Shown here piece after piece: positions 1 to 8,742 of a stretch of DNA of 64,000 nucleotides (position 1 is the first letter of the stretch; each line of letters opens with the position of its first letter). A program made the position numbers and the translations under genes. Under the pieces are notes generated by a model. The model saw nothing but the letters and a program-made list of their open reading frames with translations, had not been told where the DNA came from and did no database searches. Origin of the DNA: Aquimarina sp. MMG016 (GTDB taxonomy: Bacteria > Bacteroidota > Bacteroidia > Flavobacteriales > Flavobacteriaceae). The stretch covers positions 62,001 to 126,000 of the forward strand of contig NZ_JAGJEA010000006.1 of NCBI RefSeq assembly GCF_018100805.1, in the 5' to 3' direction.

Positions 1-43
1 CTATAATTTTTTAGTCTTAGGGTGTTTTCCCCCTACAACCTAT

Positions 44-56
44 GGGTGAATCACCC
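44..56. repeat. Short G/C-rich hairpin upstream of the muramidase gene
   Basis: GGGTGA and TCACCC pair around a single A. A related GGGTG and CCCCC pair lies just upstream at about 20-33. The DNA is much richer in G and C than its surroundings. It may be the end of the upstream transcript or a regulatory hairpin; the sequence alone does not say which. Confidence 0.35.
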
Positions 57-130
57 CGAAAATAATATCCACACACACTTTTTAGGTACATCTTTTTATT
101 TGTACATTTATAAGACCAACTTAATAACAT

Positions 131-952
131 ATGAAAACAATACGATATCGATCAAGAGGAGAAGAAGTTAATTTCCTGGAACAAATATTAAACAAACTAG
201 GTTACAATGTATTTGTATCTAACTTCTTTGGCAAAGATACAGATCTGGCCGTCAAAGATTTCCAAAGAAAAAACAACTTAGTAGTTGATGGAGTTGTTGG
301 TCTCAAAACCTGGACAAAACTAATTAATGCCGAAAAAGCGACTTTAGATTATCTAGACAAACTACTTTCTGAAAAAGATCTTGTAGACTTTGCTAAACAA
401 TATGACTTGGAATTGGCAGTAGTCAAAGCAGTAAATGAGGTAGAAAGTAATGGAAAAGGGTTTCTTATTGATGGAAGGCCAAGAATTTTGTTTGAAGGAC
501 ATGTCTTTTGGAGAGAATTAGAAAAAAGAAAGATTAATCCAGTAGACTTTGTAAATGATTTTACCGATAATGTGTTATATAAGAAATGGACCAAGAAACA
601 CTACAGTGGAGGTTCTGGGGAGTATTCCAGACTAGAAAAGGCTGCAGGTATGAGCGATCTGCAAGGAGTACACGATGCAGCTTATTCATCTGCATCCTGG
701 GGAGCATTTCAGATTATGGGATATCACTTTAAAAACCTGGGATACTCCTCCATCGATTCATTCGTATCCAAAATGTATGAAAACGAAGGAAAACACTTGG
801 AAGCATTCGGACTATTTCTAGAAAAAAATAATCTTATCAGACATTTGAAATCTAAAAACTGGGCGGCTTTTGCCAAGGGATATAATGGCCCAGGGTATAA
901 ACAGAATAAATATGATGAAAAACTAGAGAAAGCCTATAAAAAATATAAATAG
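131..952 (+). CDS. Peptidoglycan-binding N-acetylmuramidase (endolysin-like)
   Basis: This 273-residue protein has two parts. Residues 1-65 are a PG_binding_1 domain, with the DLAVKDFQRKNNLVVDGVVG repeat signature. Residues about 80-270 match the N-acetylmuramidase (DUF3380) family, with the conserved stretch VESNGKGFLIDGRPRILFEG holding the probable catalytic Glu near the start of the domain, and SWGAFQIMG further on. The family cleaves the peptidoglycan glycan backbone and is known mainly from phage endolysins. No signal peptide is visible, so export would need a holin, lysis or another secretion route. It is convergent with the 5-oxoprolinase operon, and no phage genes are nearby. It may be a domesticated lysin or a bacteriocin-like enzyme. 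The ATG start is clear and is preceded by an AT-rich leader. Confidence 0.8.
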   Translation: MKTIRYRSRGEEVNFLEQILNKLGYNVFVSNFFGKDTDLAVKDFQRKNNLVVDGVVGLKTWTKLINAEKATLDYLDKLLSEKDLVDFAKQYDLELAVVKAVNEVESNGKGFLIDGRPRILFEGHVFWRELEKRKINPVDFVNDFTDNVLYKKWTKKHYSGGSGEYSRLEKAAGMSDLQGVHDAAYSSASWGAFQIMGYHFKNLGYSSIDSFVSKMYENEGKHLEAFGLFLEKNNLIRHLKSKNWAAFAKGYNGPGYKQNKYDEKLEKAYKKYK

Positions 953-989
953 CTAATAAAACCAATAAAAAGTTCAATCACCAATTGTT

Positions 990-1850
990 CTAAGTAAACT
1001 GCAAAAAGTGAAATCTTAACTTAGCTCCAGTTCGCATCTGGGCTAAAATATCAATATCTTCCAATCTTAATTGCAATACTCTTGGATATCCACCAGTAAC
1101 TTGACAATCTCTCATTAACACCATAAGTTTTCCTGATGGTGTCAATTGAATCGTTCCCGGCAGAACAGGTGAAGTTAACATAGAAGGTAAATCATTATTC
1201 AAATTTTCTTCTAATTGGATTGCCATCCTACTTCTTATGTTAGAAACTGTAAATTCTGAACCTAATAATAATTCTTTTTGAGATAAAGATAACCTTTCAA
1301 ATTCAGGTCCAAGAAATACATGTAATACGTCATAATTTGTATTCAAAACTGTTTTAGAAATTGACGAAAAATGATCTTCAAAATTAGTATAACTTTTATA
1401 TAGAATTAGATCATCTTTATGAAAACATTCCCTTTTAGTTATTCCCTTAAAAAAAGATCTACTTTTGAAAACAACTTCAGATAAAAACCCATTCTTTATT
1501 CCTACATACCCATAAACCTTATTCTTACAAATATTAAAACTTAAAATATCTCCTTTACAAACTTGAATTTGATGATTTAACCTAACAGATTTCTCATTAA
1601 TACATGCATCAATATTTGCTCCTGTTAAACAAATAATTGCTGGTTCAGTAAATTGCAATTTGGGAGGTTGCAACACCCATTCTATAACAGCACAATTTTC
1701 TTCGTTTCCTAAAAGAGCATTTGCTAATTTAAATGATTTTTGATCCATAGCTCCACTTTGAGAAATTCCAAACTTAGAAAAACCTACCCTCCCCTTATCT
1801 TGAATAGTAGTAAACAAACCTGGATGTATAACTTTCACATTCCCTATCAT
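990..1850 (-). CDS. pxpC: 5-oxoprolinase subunit C (biotin-dependent carboxyltransferase family)
   Basis: This 286-residue protein is a KipA/PxpC-type subunit. Family signatures are the N-terminal VIHPGLFTTIQDKGR, the SQSGAMDQKSFKLAN block and the C-terminal TGGYPRV motif. With PxpA and PxpB it forms the ATP-dependent 5-oxoprolinase that opens 5-oxoproline (pyroglutamate) to glutamate in the cytoplasm. It is the last gene of a four-gene minus-strand operon, and its start overlaps the end of pxpB by 4 bp, which implies translational coupling. The length is slightly short for the family (usually about 300 or more residues). The identification is firm; the exact role of this subunit within the complex comes from the family. 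Confidence 0.9.
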   Translation of the reverse strand: MIGNVKVIHPGLFTTIQDKGRVGFSKFGISQSGAMDQKSFKLANALLGNEENCAVIEWVLQPPKLQFTEPAIICLTGANIDACINEKSVRLNHQIQVCKGDILSFNICKNKVYGYVGIKNGFLSEVVFKSRSFFKGITKRECFHKDDLILYKSYTNFEDHFSSISKTVLNTNYDVLHVFLGPEFERLSLSQKELLLGSEFTVSNIRSRMAIQLEENLNNDLPSMLTSPVLPGTIQLTPSGKLMVLMRDCQVTGGYPRVLQLRLEDIDILAQMRTGAKLRFHFLQFT

Positions 1851-2578
1851 ATTGCAATGCTATCTGGAAGAAAAAATCCTTTTGAAACTGAAGTACTTAT
1901 CTCGTTATATTCTTTTTCTTCTATCGATATAAACTGAATTTTATCACCTGGTGACACAAAACAAGGTACCGCGCTTTTAATATCGAAAAAACTCAAAGGG
2001 CAATTACCAATAACATGCCAACCGCCAGGGCTATCCATAGGATATACTCCGGTTTGATTTCCACCTAAAGCAACGGATCCTCTTTTAACCATTCTTGCAG
2101 GTGTAGATTTACGAGGTAAAATCAACTTATCATTCAATCCGCCTAAGTATAAAAATCCCGGTAAAAAACCTATAAAATAAACTGTATAAATAGGAGAGGT
2201 ATGCAAAACAATCACATCCTCAACAGAAAGAGATTTACTCATAGCAAAATCTTCTAAGTCCGGAGCAAATTTTTTGTCGTAACAAACAGGTAACCTCCAA
2301 AGCTTATTTTTATTCTCTTTAGAGTTGTTGGTAACATATAACGATTTTAGCATAAAAACCTCACCATAGAAATCCTCTATAGTAGATACATATAAAATTA
2401 ATAATGAGTTATATGATGAAATTACCTCAAGAATTACTTCATCACAATATTTTTCAATCGATTTTTTGTAAAAAAGCAAATCCTGAAGTAGAATCTCGTC
2501 AATTTCTGAAGGCCACTCGATTAAAATTGCATTCTCAGCATATCTTTTATATTGTAAATCATACCTCATACTAATCAA
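1847..2578 (-). CDS. pxpB: 5-oxoprolinase subunit B (KipI family)
   Basis: A 243-residue PxpB/KipI protein. The conserved block IGFLPGFLYLGGLNDKLILP is followed by PRKSTPARMVKRGSVALGG and by the GVYPMDSPGGWHVIG motif, all diagnostic of the family. It works with PxpA and PxpC in ATP-dependent cleavage of 5-oxoproline; the Bacillus homologue was first described as an inhibitor of the sporulation kinase KinA. It overlaps pxpA upstream by 4 bp and pxpC downstream by 4 bp, so the three subunits are probably made in equal amounts. Nothing looks broken. Confidence 0.92.
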   Translation of the reverse strand: MISMRYDLQYKRYAENAILIEWPSEIDEILLQDLLFYKKSIEKYCDEVILEVISSYNSLLILYVSTIEDFYGEVFMLKSLYVTNNSKENKNKLWRLPVCYDKKFAPDLEDFAMSKSLSVEDVIVLHTSPIYTVYFIGFLPGFLYLGGLNDKLILPRKSTPARMVKRGSVALGGNQTGVYPMDSPGGWHVIGNCPLSFFDIKSAVPCFVSPGDKIQFISIEEKEYNEISTSVSKGFFLPDSIAI

Positions 2579-3303
2579 ATCATAAAATTTCTATTAGTAA
2601 ATTCAGCACGTAAAAACTTTAAAATTTCAACCACGTTTTGAGTATCTCCATGTATACAAATTGTATCGAAAAAAATCGGAAGCTCCTCTCCTCTTTTAGT
2701 TTTAATTTTACCTTGAGAAACCATCTTAAACACATGATCAAAAACATGCTCTGGATCAGTTATTACTGATTCATTTTCTGAGCGAGAAACCAGAGTTAAA
2801 TCTTCATTATAATTTCGATCTGCAAAAGCTTCAAATTTAATATTCAAAACACCTTTTGAAAGATACGATATTTCTGAATCTTTTGGAGTAATAAGATACA
2901 AATCTTTATCGATATTTTTTACAGATTCAATTATTGCTTTTGCTACCTCCCTGTTTTTAACAGCGTGGTTATATAATGCTCCATGAGGTTTTACATGATG
3001 TAACGTTTCTCCTTTTTGTTCTACATAAAACTTTACTAGTCGAATCTGCCCTGTAATACTTTGAACCAAATCTTCATAACTTATAGACATAACCTTTCTA
3101 CCAAAATTCTCTCTATCCGGATACGAAGGGTGTGCTCCGATTTTTACATTGTTTTCGATTGCCAGGTTGATAGTTTTCTGAATTACTTCTTCATTACCAG
3201 CATGGCTCCCACAAGCAATATTACACCATGAGATAAATGGCATGATTTCAGCATCAAAACCTATCTCTTCTCCAACATCTGCATTTAAAATAATTCGTTT
3301 CAT
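2575..3303 (-). CDS. pxpA: 5-oxoprolinase subunit A (LamB/YcsF family)
   Basis: A 242-residue LamB/YcsF protein. Diagnostic blocks are LNADVGEEIGFDAEIMP at the N-terminus, NIACGSHAGNEEVI, VKIGAHPSYPDRENFGRK and HVKPHGALYN. The family usually has DLNE(S/G)FG where this one has DVGEEIG, a modest departure. PxpA is the hydrolase-fold subunit of the PxpABC 5-oxoprolinase, which recycles damaged glutamate and glutamine. It lies 26 bp downstream of the Nramp-like gene and overlaps pxpB by 4 bp, so the four genes probably share one transcript starting near 4590. Confidence 0.93.
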   Translation of the reverse strand: MKRIILNADVGEEIGFDAEIMPFISWCNIACGSHAGNEEVIQKTINLAIENNVKIGAHPSYPDRENFGRKVMSISYEDLVQSITGQIRLVKFYVEQKGETLHHVKPHGALYNHAVKNREVAKAIIESVKNIDKDLYLITPKDSEISYLSKGVLNIKFEAFADRNYNEDLTLVSRSENESVITDPEHVFDHVFKMVSQGKIKTKRGEELPIFFDTICIHGDTQNVVEILKFLRAEFTNRNFMI

Positions 3304-3329
3304 TTTCTTACAAAATGTATAATTTTTAC

Positions 3330-4550
3330 CTACAAATTAGATAGCACTTTCCAAGCACTTCTTAACCCAAGAAAAACAGTAACTCCAAGAATGAGAAAAC
3401 CAATTATGTTTTGCTTTCTTGAATTGGTATATTTTCCTAGTAAAATTCCCCTATTCATCACCCATAATAAAAAGCCTGCTATAATAGGTAATAATATCCC
3501 GTTAGCCACTTGGGCAAATTGTATGATCTCGATTGACTTTAATCCTATTGAAGAAAACAGAACCCCTAGTCCCAAAATGAATATCCATACTGCTCTGAAC
3601 CTTCTACTTTTTAAATCACTATCCCACCCTAAGCAACCTTTTACTACATATGCAGCTGCTAAAGGCGCAGTAATTGCTGAAGTAATTCCCGCTGCAAAAA
3701 GACCTAATGACAACACATATTTTGCAGAAATACCAAAAACAGGTTCTAAACTCTTTGCTAGGTCTGCGGCATTGCTAACCTCTGTACCTCGAATAGACGC
3801 TCCTGCAATAACAATAGCCATGGATACTAATCCACCAAGTACAATAGCTATTATTGTATCTTTTCGCACTAATGGTAGTTCCTCCGGAGATTTCCATTTT
3901 TCCTTTACCAAAGAAGCATGAAGAAACAAATTATAAGGAACCACTGTAGTCCCAATCAATCCAATAATAGTTAGTAATTTCTCTGAATTAACATTTGGCA
4001 CGAAGCCTTTAAACAGCAATGAAATGTCTGGTTTGGTGACTATAGCAGCTAGTATAAAGGATAAGCTCATAAAAAGTACTAAAGCGATTAAACTACGTTC
4101 CAACACCTTATAATTACCTATATATAGAAGTATGAATGCTATAACCCCAATCAGGATGCTAATATAATTTATGGAAATATCATTGATTTCAATATTTGGA
4201 GATCCAACTATTGTAGCCAACCCAAGTACTCCTCCACTTATGTTCCCAGCCTCGTAAGCAGCATTTCCTATGAAGATAGCGGATAGGATAATGATAATCA
4301 ACATCCATTTAACAAATCTATTTTCAAACTGAGATTTTAATACTTCACTAAGACCATTTTGAGTGACAACCCCTAATCTTGCTGCCATTTCTTGCAGAAC
4401 AACACATGCAATGATAGACAGTACCAAAGCCCATAACAGCGTATATCCGAACTTCACTCCTGCCAATGTACAGACAGTAACCGTTCCCGGGCCAATAAAA
4501 GCAGCTGTTACTAAGGTTCCTGGACCGATGTTAGATAACCATTTTTTCAT
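3330..4550 (-). CDS. Nramp-superfamily transporter lacking canonical metal-binding motifs
   Basis: A 406-residue polytopic membrane protein with about 11 hydrophobic helices, clearly of the Nramp superfamily (GPGTLVTAAFIGPGTVTVCT in helix 1; TTVVPYNLFLHASL in helix 6). Canonical Nramp proteins bind Mn2+ or Fe2+ with a helix-1 DPGN and a helix-6 MPH. Here residues 20-23 read GPGT and the helix-6 site reads VPYN at about residues 200-203, so the Asp, Asn and Met ligands are absent. It is first in the pxpABC operon, an arrangement also known in Bacillus (ycsF, ycsG, kipI). I infer that it may import 5-oxoproline or a related solute rather than a metal. Database annotation would probably still call it a metal transporter. 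Confidence 0.85.
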   Translation of the reverse strand: MKKWLSNIGPGTLVTAAFIGPGTVTVCTLAGVKFGYTLLWALVLSIIACVVLQEMAARLGVVTQNGLSEVLKSQFENRFVKWMLIIIILSAIFIGNAAYEAGNISGGVLGLATIVGSPNIEINDISINYISILIGVIAFILLYIGNYKVLERSLIALVLFMSLSFILAAIVTKPDISLLFKGFVPNVNSEKLLTIIGLIGTTVVPYNLFLHASLVKEKWKSPEELPLVRKDTIIAIVLGGLVSMAIVIAGASIRGTEVSNAADLAKSLEPVFGISAKYVLSLGLFAAGITSAITAPLAAAYVVKGCLGWDSDLKSRRFRAVWIFILGLGVLFSSIGLKSIEIIQFAQVANGILLPIIAGFLLWVMNRGILLGKYTNSRKQNIIGFLILGVTVFLGLRSAWKVLSNL

Positions 4551-4554
4551 AAGT

Positions 4555-4586
4555 TGAATTCAATACTTTTAAAAATATTGAATTCA
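4555..4586. promoter_or_regulatory. Perfect 11-bp inverted repeat before the nramp-pxp operon
   Basis: TGAATTCAATA and TATTGAATTCA are perfect 11-bp arms separated by 10 bp, beginning 5 bp upstream of the Nramp-like start codon. Each arm also holds a near-palindromic TTGAATTCAA box, so two boxes sit 24 bp centre to centre. This looks like a dimer-of-dimers operator or a leader hairpin. The regulator is unknown. Confidence 0.5.
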
Positions 4587-4662
4587 GCATGGATATCCAT
4601 GAGATTGTTAATAACACATCTCAAAAGTTCATAAACTCTTGAAATACAAATTTTCCAATCAA

Positions 4663-5481
4663 TTATACTAATGGTGCTATGGAGAAGACATCTATCTTGG
4701 ATTTTCTTAAGTTTCGAGTTCTCTTCATAACTGCAATACCATTTCTGGAACCTTGAAAATTAGTATTGCCTTCTATAGTTTCTATAACATTACCTGAAAT
4801 TGCAGTTATAATACCCGTATGTGTCCAATCAAAGGTAGATTTTCTGATAAGAAATACATCTCCTAGCTTTACTAAAGAAGGATCTGTCCTTATCTTTTGA
4901 TTTCTGATCAGTAATCCTTTTTCTAACCCCTTATTACCTATCGTATCGCAGCTATACGAAAGAGGCATTAAGGTTTTAAAGTTTTCACCCATTTGACTGG
5001 CAGCCTGATCAAGGATAGCTTGCACAAAACCCATGCACCAAAACCAAGGTGATCCGTCATTTCCATCCATATAACTACGGACCCACGGGCCGCTATTTGA
5101 TTGTCCTTTGATATCTAACTCAAAAGGATGATTCTTGAGGTGATTTTCGGCAACTTCAACCACTAAATCTCTTAAGTTACTGCTATGTAGAGGCCCCTCG
5201 AAAGCGTCTTTTAGGTTTTTACAAAGTTTATCAAAAACATTTTGGTCGACAGTTCCATTTTCAGTCATCCCATTAATTCTTTGAAAGTTCTTCACTGCCC
5301 TTTCTGTTGCTGAACCAAAATCTCCATCTATACTTGTAGCCGTACCACTACTAGGATTCCAAATAGAAAATAATGACAACCAGGATTGAATTTTCATTAC
5401 ATTTTTTCGGTTATTAGAACTCCCTTTTTTCTTTTGAATCGCTTTTATTGTGAGTTCTTTTTGATAAGCTGTTTTTTTCAT
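4663..5481 (-). CDS. Peptidoglycan-binding protein with CHAP/TIGR02594-like amidase domain
   Basis: This 272-residue protein has a PG_binding_1 domain at about residues 25-95 (SIDGDFGSATERAVKNFQ, then GMTENGTVDQNVFDKL). It is followed by a cysteine-peptidase-like domain with a probable nucleophile in SPWFWCMGFVQAIL and a general-base His in DWTHTGIITAI, then VIETIEGNTN. That order fits the CHAP/TIGR02594 type that cuts peptide or amide bonds in peptidoglycan. There is no signal peptide. With the muramidase at the start of the window it gives two unlinked hydrolases of nearly equal size and design around the pxp operon. The precise bond cut cannot be told from sequence. Confidence 0.7.
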   Translation of the reverse strand: MKKTAYQKELTIKAIQKKKGSSNNRKNVMKIQSWLSLFSIWNPSSGTATSIDGDFGSATERAVKNFQRINGMTENGTVDQNVFDKLCKNLKDAFEGPLHSSNLRDLVVEVAENHLKNHPFELDIKGQSNSGPWVRSYMDGNDGSPWFWCMGFVQAILDQAASQMGENFKTLMPLSYSCDTIGNKGLEKGLLIRNQKIRTDPSLVKLGDVFLIRKSTFDWTHTGIITAISGNVIETIEGNTNFQGSRNGIAVMKRTRNLRKSKIDVFSIAPLV

Positions 5482-5587
5482 GATTTAGTGTTTAATTTTG
5501 ACATCTTCAATGTACCTTTATTAAACTGATTTTCAAATAGGTAAAAACCCTTTATTAGTATAGGTTTTTTTCGCATAGGCATAAAAA

Positions 5588-5614
5588 AAGGGATATGAAC
5601 AAGCCATATCCCTT
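5588..5614 (-). terminator. Rho-independent terminator of the M16 peptidase gene
   Basis: AAGGGATATG pairs with CATATCCCTT over a 7-nt loop. Read on the minus strand, the stem is followed by a run of T, 20 bp past the M16 stop codon. Confidence 0.8.
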
Positions 5615-5633
5615 AAAAACTAAATTTATTTTT

Positions 5634-8507
5634 TTATGGTTTTACTTCAGAAAGCTTAACCTCTTTTGCTTCTTTATCCAATAAAAGTACTTCATCAAAA
5701 CCTGCATTTCTGAATTGCTTAAACTGCGTTGCTGCATCACCAACTACCAAATAAGCCATTTTGGTCTCATCAAGATATTTATTAGCTAATTCTTTATGTT
5801 GCTCCAAAGTCATGTTACGGATTACATCTTCCTCTTTTGCAATATAATCCGGTTCTAAGTCATATCTGCCTATTTCCTGTAACATACCCAGCAGCGCTCT
5901 TTGCGTTTCGAATCTACGAGCATTCGACTTTATCATTGCATTCTTAGTAAACGCCAAATCTTCTTCTAATACACCTTCTTTATACTTTGTAATTTCATCC
6001 TTGAAGATTTTTACTGATTCAAAAGTAGTATTGGTACGCACACTGGATGAGGCGGTAAAAGTACCAGGTATTTTACTACCACTAAATCTTGACCTTGCCC
6101 CATAGGTATATCCTTTTTCCTCTCTTAGAATTAAATTCACATTACCAGAAAAAGAACCTCCAAGTTTATAATTCATAACTGTTGCTGGATAATAATCTTC
6201 ATCAGTACGAGCCATAGAAAGGTAACCAATATTAATCACCGATTGTTTAGCATTAGGAATATCTACAAAATACAATGAAGACTTATCCCTATTATTCACA
6301 ATTTCATATTCTGGAATAGTAACTTCTTTACCAGCCCATTTACTTTCTAAATCACTTAAAACCTCAATAGTTTTACTTTGATCAATATCGCCTACGATTT
6401 GGAATTTACTCACTGAAGGTGAAAAATTATCTTGATAAAACTTCTTTAAATCATCAATCGTTATTGACTCTACCGATGCTACAGTTCCTGAAGTTGGGTA
6501 AGCGAACATATGGTTTTCACCATACAAAACTTTATTATACACATTTCTGGCTACTACATTGGGATTTGCATTAGATCTTTTGATATCATTGATAGTTTTA
6601 GTCTTAATTCTACCAAACTCTTCTTCATCCCAACGAGGCTCCATAAGAATTTCTTCTACAATATCCATTGTCTTGTCAAAATTACGGACTAGAGTGTTAC
6701 CGCGAATAATAATTGATTCTCTCGTGGTAAACATATTAATATTAGCTCCTAATAGTTCTATTTCTTCTTCTAACTGTTCTGGAGTTTTAGTTGCTGTACC
6801 TTCCATCATAATATCTGTCATTAGGTTAGCTACTCCTACTTTATCAAAAGAATCTAACAGATGACCTCCAGAAATCACTAAACTAAAGTTTACCAATGGA
6901 AGTTCACTTTGCTGAATACCATATACTTTGATACCATTAGCAAGTGTAGCATTCCAAGATTTTGGAATATTTAACTTAGGGGATTCTCCTTGAGCAGGTT
7001 CAATAGAACGATCAAAAGCAGAAGGTGTTTTCTCAATTTCCTCTCCTGCATCGGCAACCGCTGACTCAACATTTTCTTTAATCTCTTCTTCTACAACTGC
7101 TGCTAACTGTGAATCTTTAGCAACTAAATCTACTTTACCCTTTGGAACAAAACTAGTAATTACATATGGCTTATCTTTAACATACGTATTGTACACTCTA
7201 AGCACATCGTCCTTGGTTACTGCTTTAATATTCTCTATATCCTGAGTAATAAATCCTGGATCGCCTGCAAACACATTGTATTGTGCAAGCTGAAATGATT
7301 TTCCTAACACACTACTAATTCCATTGTAAAAATTAGTCTCTAGACCAGCTTTGATACGTTCGATGTCAGTATCTGTAATTCCTTCTTCTTCAAATTTCTT
7401 GAATGCTTCAAAAACTGCGGCTTCAATATCGGCTAAGCTCTTCCCATCATTCGCAGTAATATTAATTCTAAATTTACCTGCCAACTCCATAGATCGATTC
7501 CAAGCATTAGTATCAGAAGTAAGCTCTTTATCCTTTACCAATACCTTATATAGTGGTGCTTTTTTTCCTTCGGAAAGCAATTCTGCTAAAAAATCTAAAG
7601 CATAAGCGTCTTTGGTGTATTGTTCTACTGTTGGCCAAACCATATTTAACTGAGCTGTTGTAGCAAAGTTATCTTCATGAAAAAACCTTTTGGTTTCTGA
7701 TAAAGTTACATTTTGAATTGGCATTTTTTCTACTTCCTGACGCTTTTTTATTTCTCCAAAGTATTTTTCAATCATTGCTTTAGCCTCATTTGTTTCAAAA
7801 TCTCCTGCTAAAACTAATGTTGCATTATTTGGACCATAGAACTTATCATAAAACTCTTTTACATCCTCTACAGTTGCATTCTGAAGGTCCACTAGTTCTC
7901 CAATCACTTGCCAATTATAAGGATGCCCTTCAGGAAAGATATTTTTATCTATTACCCAATTTGTATGTCCGTAAGGATTATTATCTACACGTTGTCTTTT
8001 TTCATTCTGAACAACTTCCTGTTGATTTTTAAAAGCACTTTTGGTAACTGTATTAATTAAGAACCCCATTCTATCAGACTCTAACCACATAACAGTTTCC
8101 ATAGCATTTTTAGGAACTACTTCGTAGTAAATTGTTCCATCTTGCCAGGTTCCACCATTTAATGTACCTCCAGCATCCTGAATCTTCTTGAAAAACTGAT
8201 CTTGTCCTACATTTTCGGATTCTTGAAACAACATGTGTTCAAATAGGTGAGCAAATCCTGTTCTTCCTGTTTTTTCTCTATTAGAACCTACCCCATACTG
8301 AATCGCTAAAGAAACTATAGGGTCTGATTTATCCTGATGTAATACTACTTCAAGGCCATTTTCTAATTCGTACTTTTCGAAATCTATAGATAGTTTTCCG
8401 ACCTCTTCAGTCTGTGAATCGGAAGCCGCCTCCTTTTTGCAAGAAACAAACCCTAAAAATAAAAAGGATACCATAATCACTAGCATCCGGGAAACTCGAG
8501 TTTTCAT
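5634..8507 (-). CDS. M16-family zinc metallopeptidase, double-domain lipoprotein
   Basis: A 957-residue protein starting with a lipoprotein signal (FLFLGFVSCKKE, lipidated Cys near residue 23). Two M16 repeats follow. The first (about residues 40-480) has the inverted zinc motif HLFEH within GFAHLFEHMLFQ and a downstream Glu in the QQEVVQNEKRQ region. The second (about 510-950) lacks the zinc motif, as in pitrilysin-like clam-shell enzymes, and carries the RxxxxxxLREEKGYTYGA-type block. It is probably held at the cell envelope and degrades peptides in the periplasm. The gene is monocistronic, with its own terminator, and complete. Confidence 0.92.
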   Translation of the reverse strand: MKTRVSRMLVIMVSFLFLGFVSCKKEAASDSQTEEVGKLSIDFEKYELENGLEVVLHQDKSDPIVSLAIQYGVGSNREKTGRTGFAHLFEHMLFQESENVGQDQFFKKIQDAGGTLNGGTWQDGTIYYEVVPKNAMETVMWLESDRMGFLINTVTKSAFKNQQEVVQNEKRQRVDNNPYGHTNWVIDKNIFPEGHPYNWQVIGELVDLQNATVEDVKEFYDKFYGPNNATLVLAGDFETNEAKAMIEKYFGEIKKRQEVEKMPIQNVTLSETKRFFHEDNFATTAQLNMVWPTVEQYTKDAYALDFLAELLSEGKKAPLYKVLVKDKELTSDTNAWNRSMELAGKFRINITANDGKSLADIEAAVFEAFKKFEEEGITDTDIERIKAGLETNFYNGISSVLGKSFQLAQYNVFAGDPGFITQDIENIKAVTKDDVLRVYNTYVKDKPYVITSFVPKGKVDLVAKDSQLAAVVEEEIKENVESAVADAGEEIEKTPSAFDRSIEPAQGESPKLNIPKSWNATLANGIKVYGIQQSELPLVNFSLVISGGHLLDSFDKVGVANLMTDIMMEGTATKTPEQLEEEIELLGANINMFTTRESIIIRGNTLVRNFDKTMDIVEEILMEPRWDEEEFGRIKTKTINDIKRSNANPNVVARNVYNKVLYGENHMFAYPTSGTVASVESITIDDLKKFYQDNFSPSVSKFQIVGDIDQSKTIEVLSDLESKWAGKEVTIPEYEIVNNRDKSSLYFVDIPNAKQSVINIGYLSMARTDEDYYPATVMNYKLGGSFSGNVNLILREEKGYTYGARSRFSGSKIPGTFTASSSVRTNTTFESVKIFKDEITKYKEGVLEEDLAFTKNAMIKSNARRFETQRALLGMLQEIGRYDLEPDYIAKEEDVIRNMTLEQHKELANKYLDETKMAYLVVGDAATQFKQFRNAGFDEVLLLDKEAKEVKLSEVKP

Positions 8508-8742
8508 ATTTTGTTTTTTTGATTAAAAGCCTAAAAATATGACAAGCTATTGAGTATGTAGATTGAAAGATTACTAAAAAAACGTTAAAATCATTAGGAT
8601 TTCCTCACAAACACCACTTAATTAAGGAAATAATTATCACTTACTCAAACAAAAGTGTAAGAAATATAAAGGTAGAGCTGATAAAAATCACTTTTTATCT
8701 CTTCATATTTACCGAACTTCGAATAATTCTTATTTCGAAAAA

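Noticed and set aside
3391..3921. Long open frame opposite the Nramp-like gene
   Set aside because: It is the mirror of a well-supported membrane protein gene, with no family motif, and its composition reflects the opposite strand.
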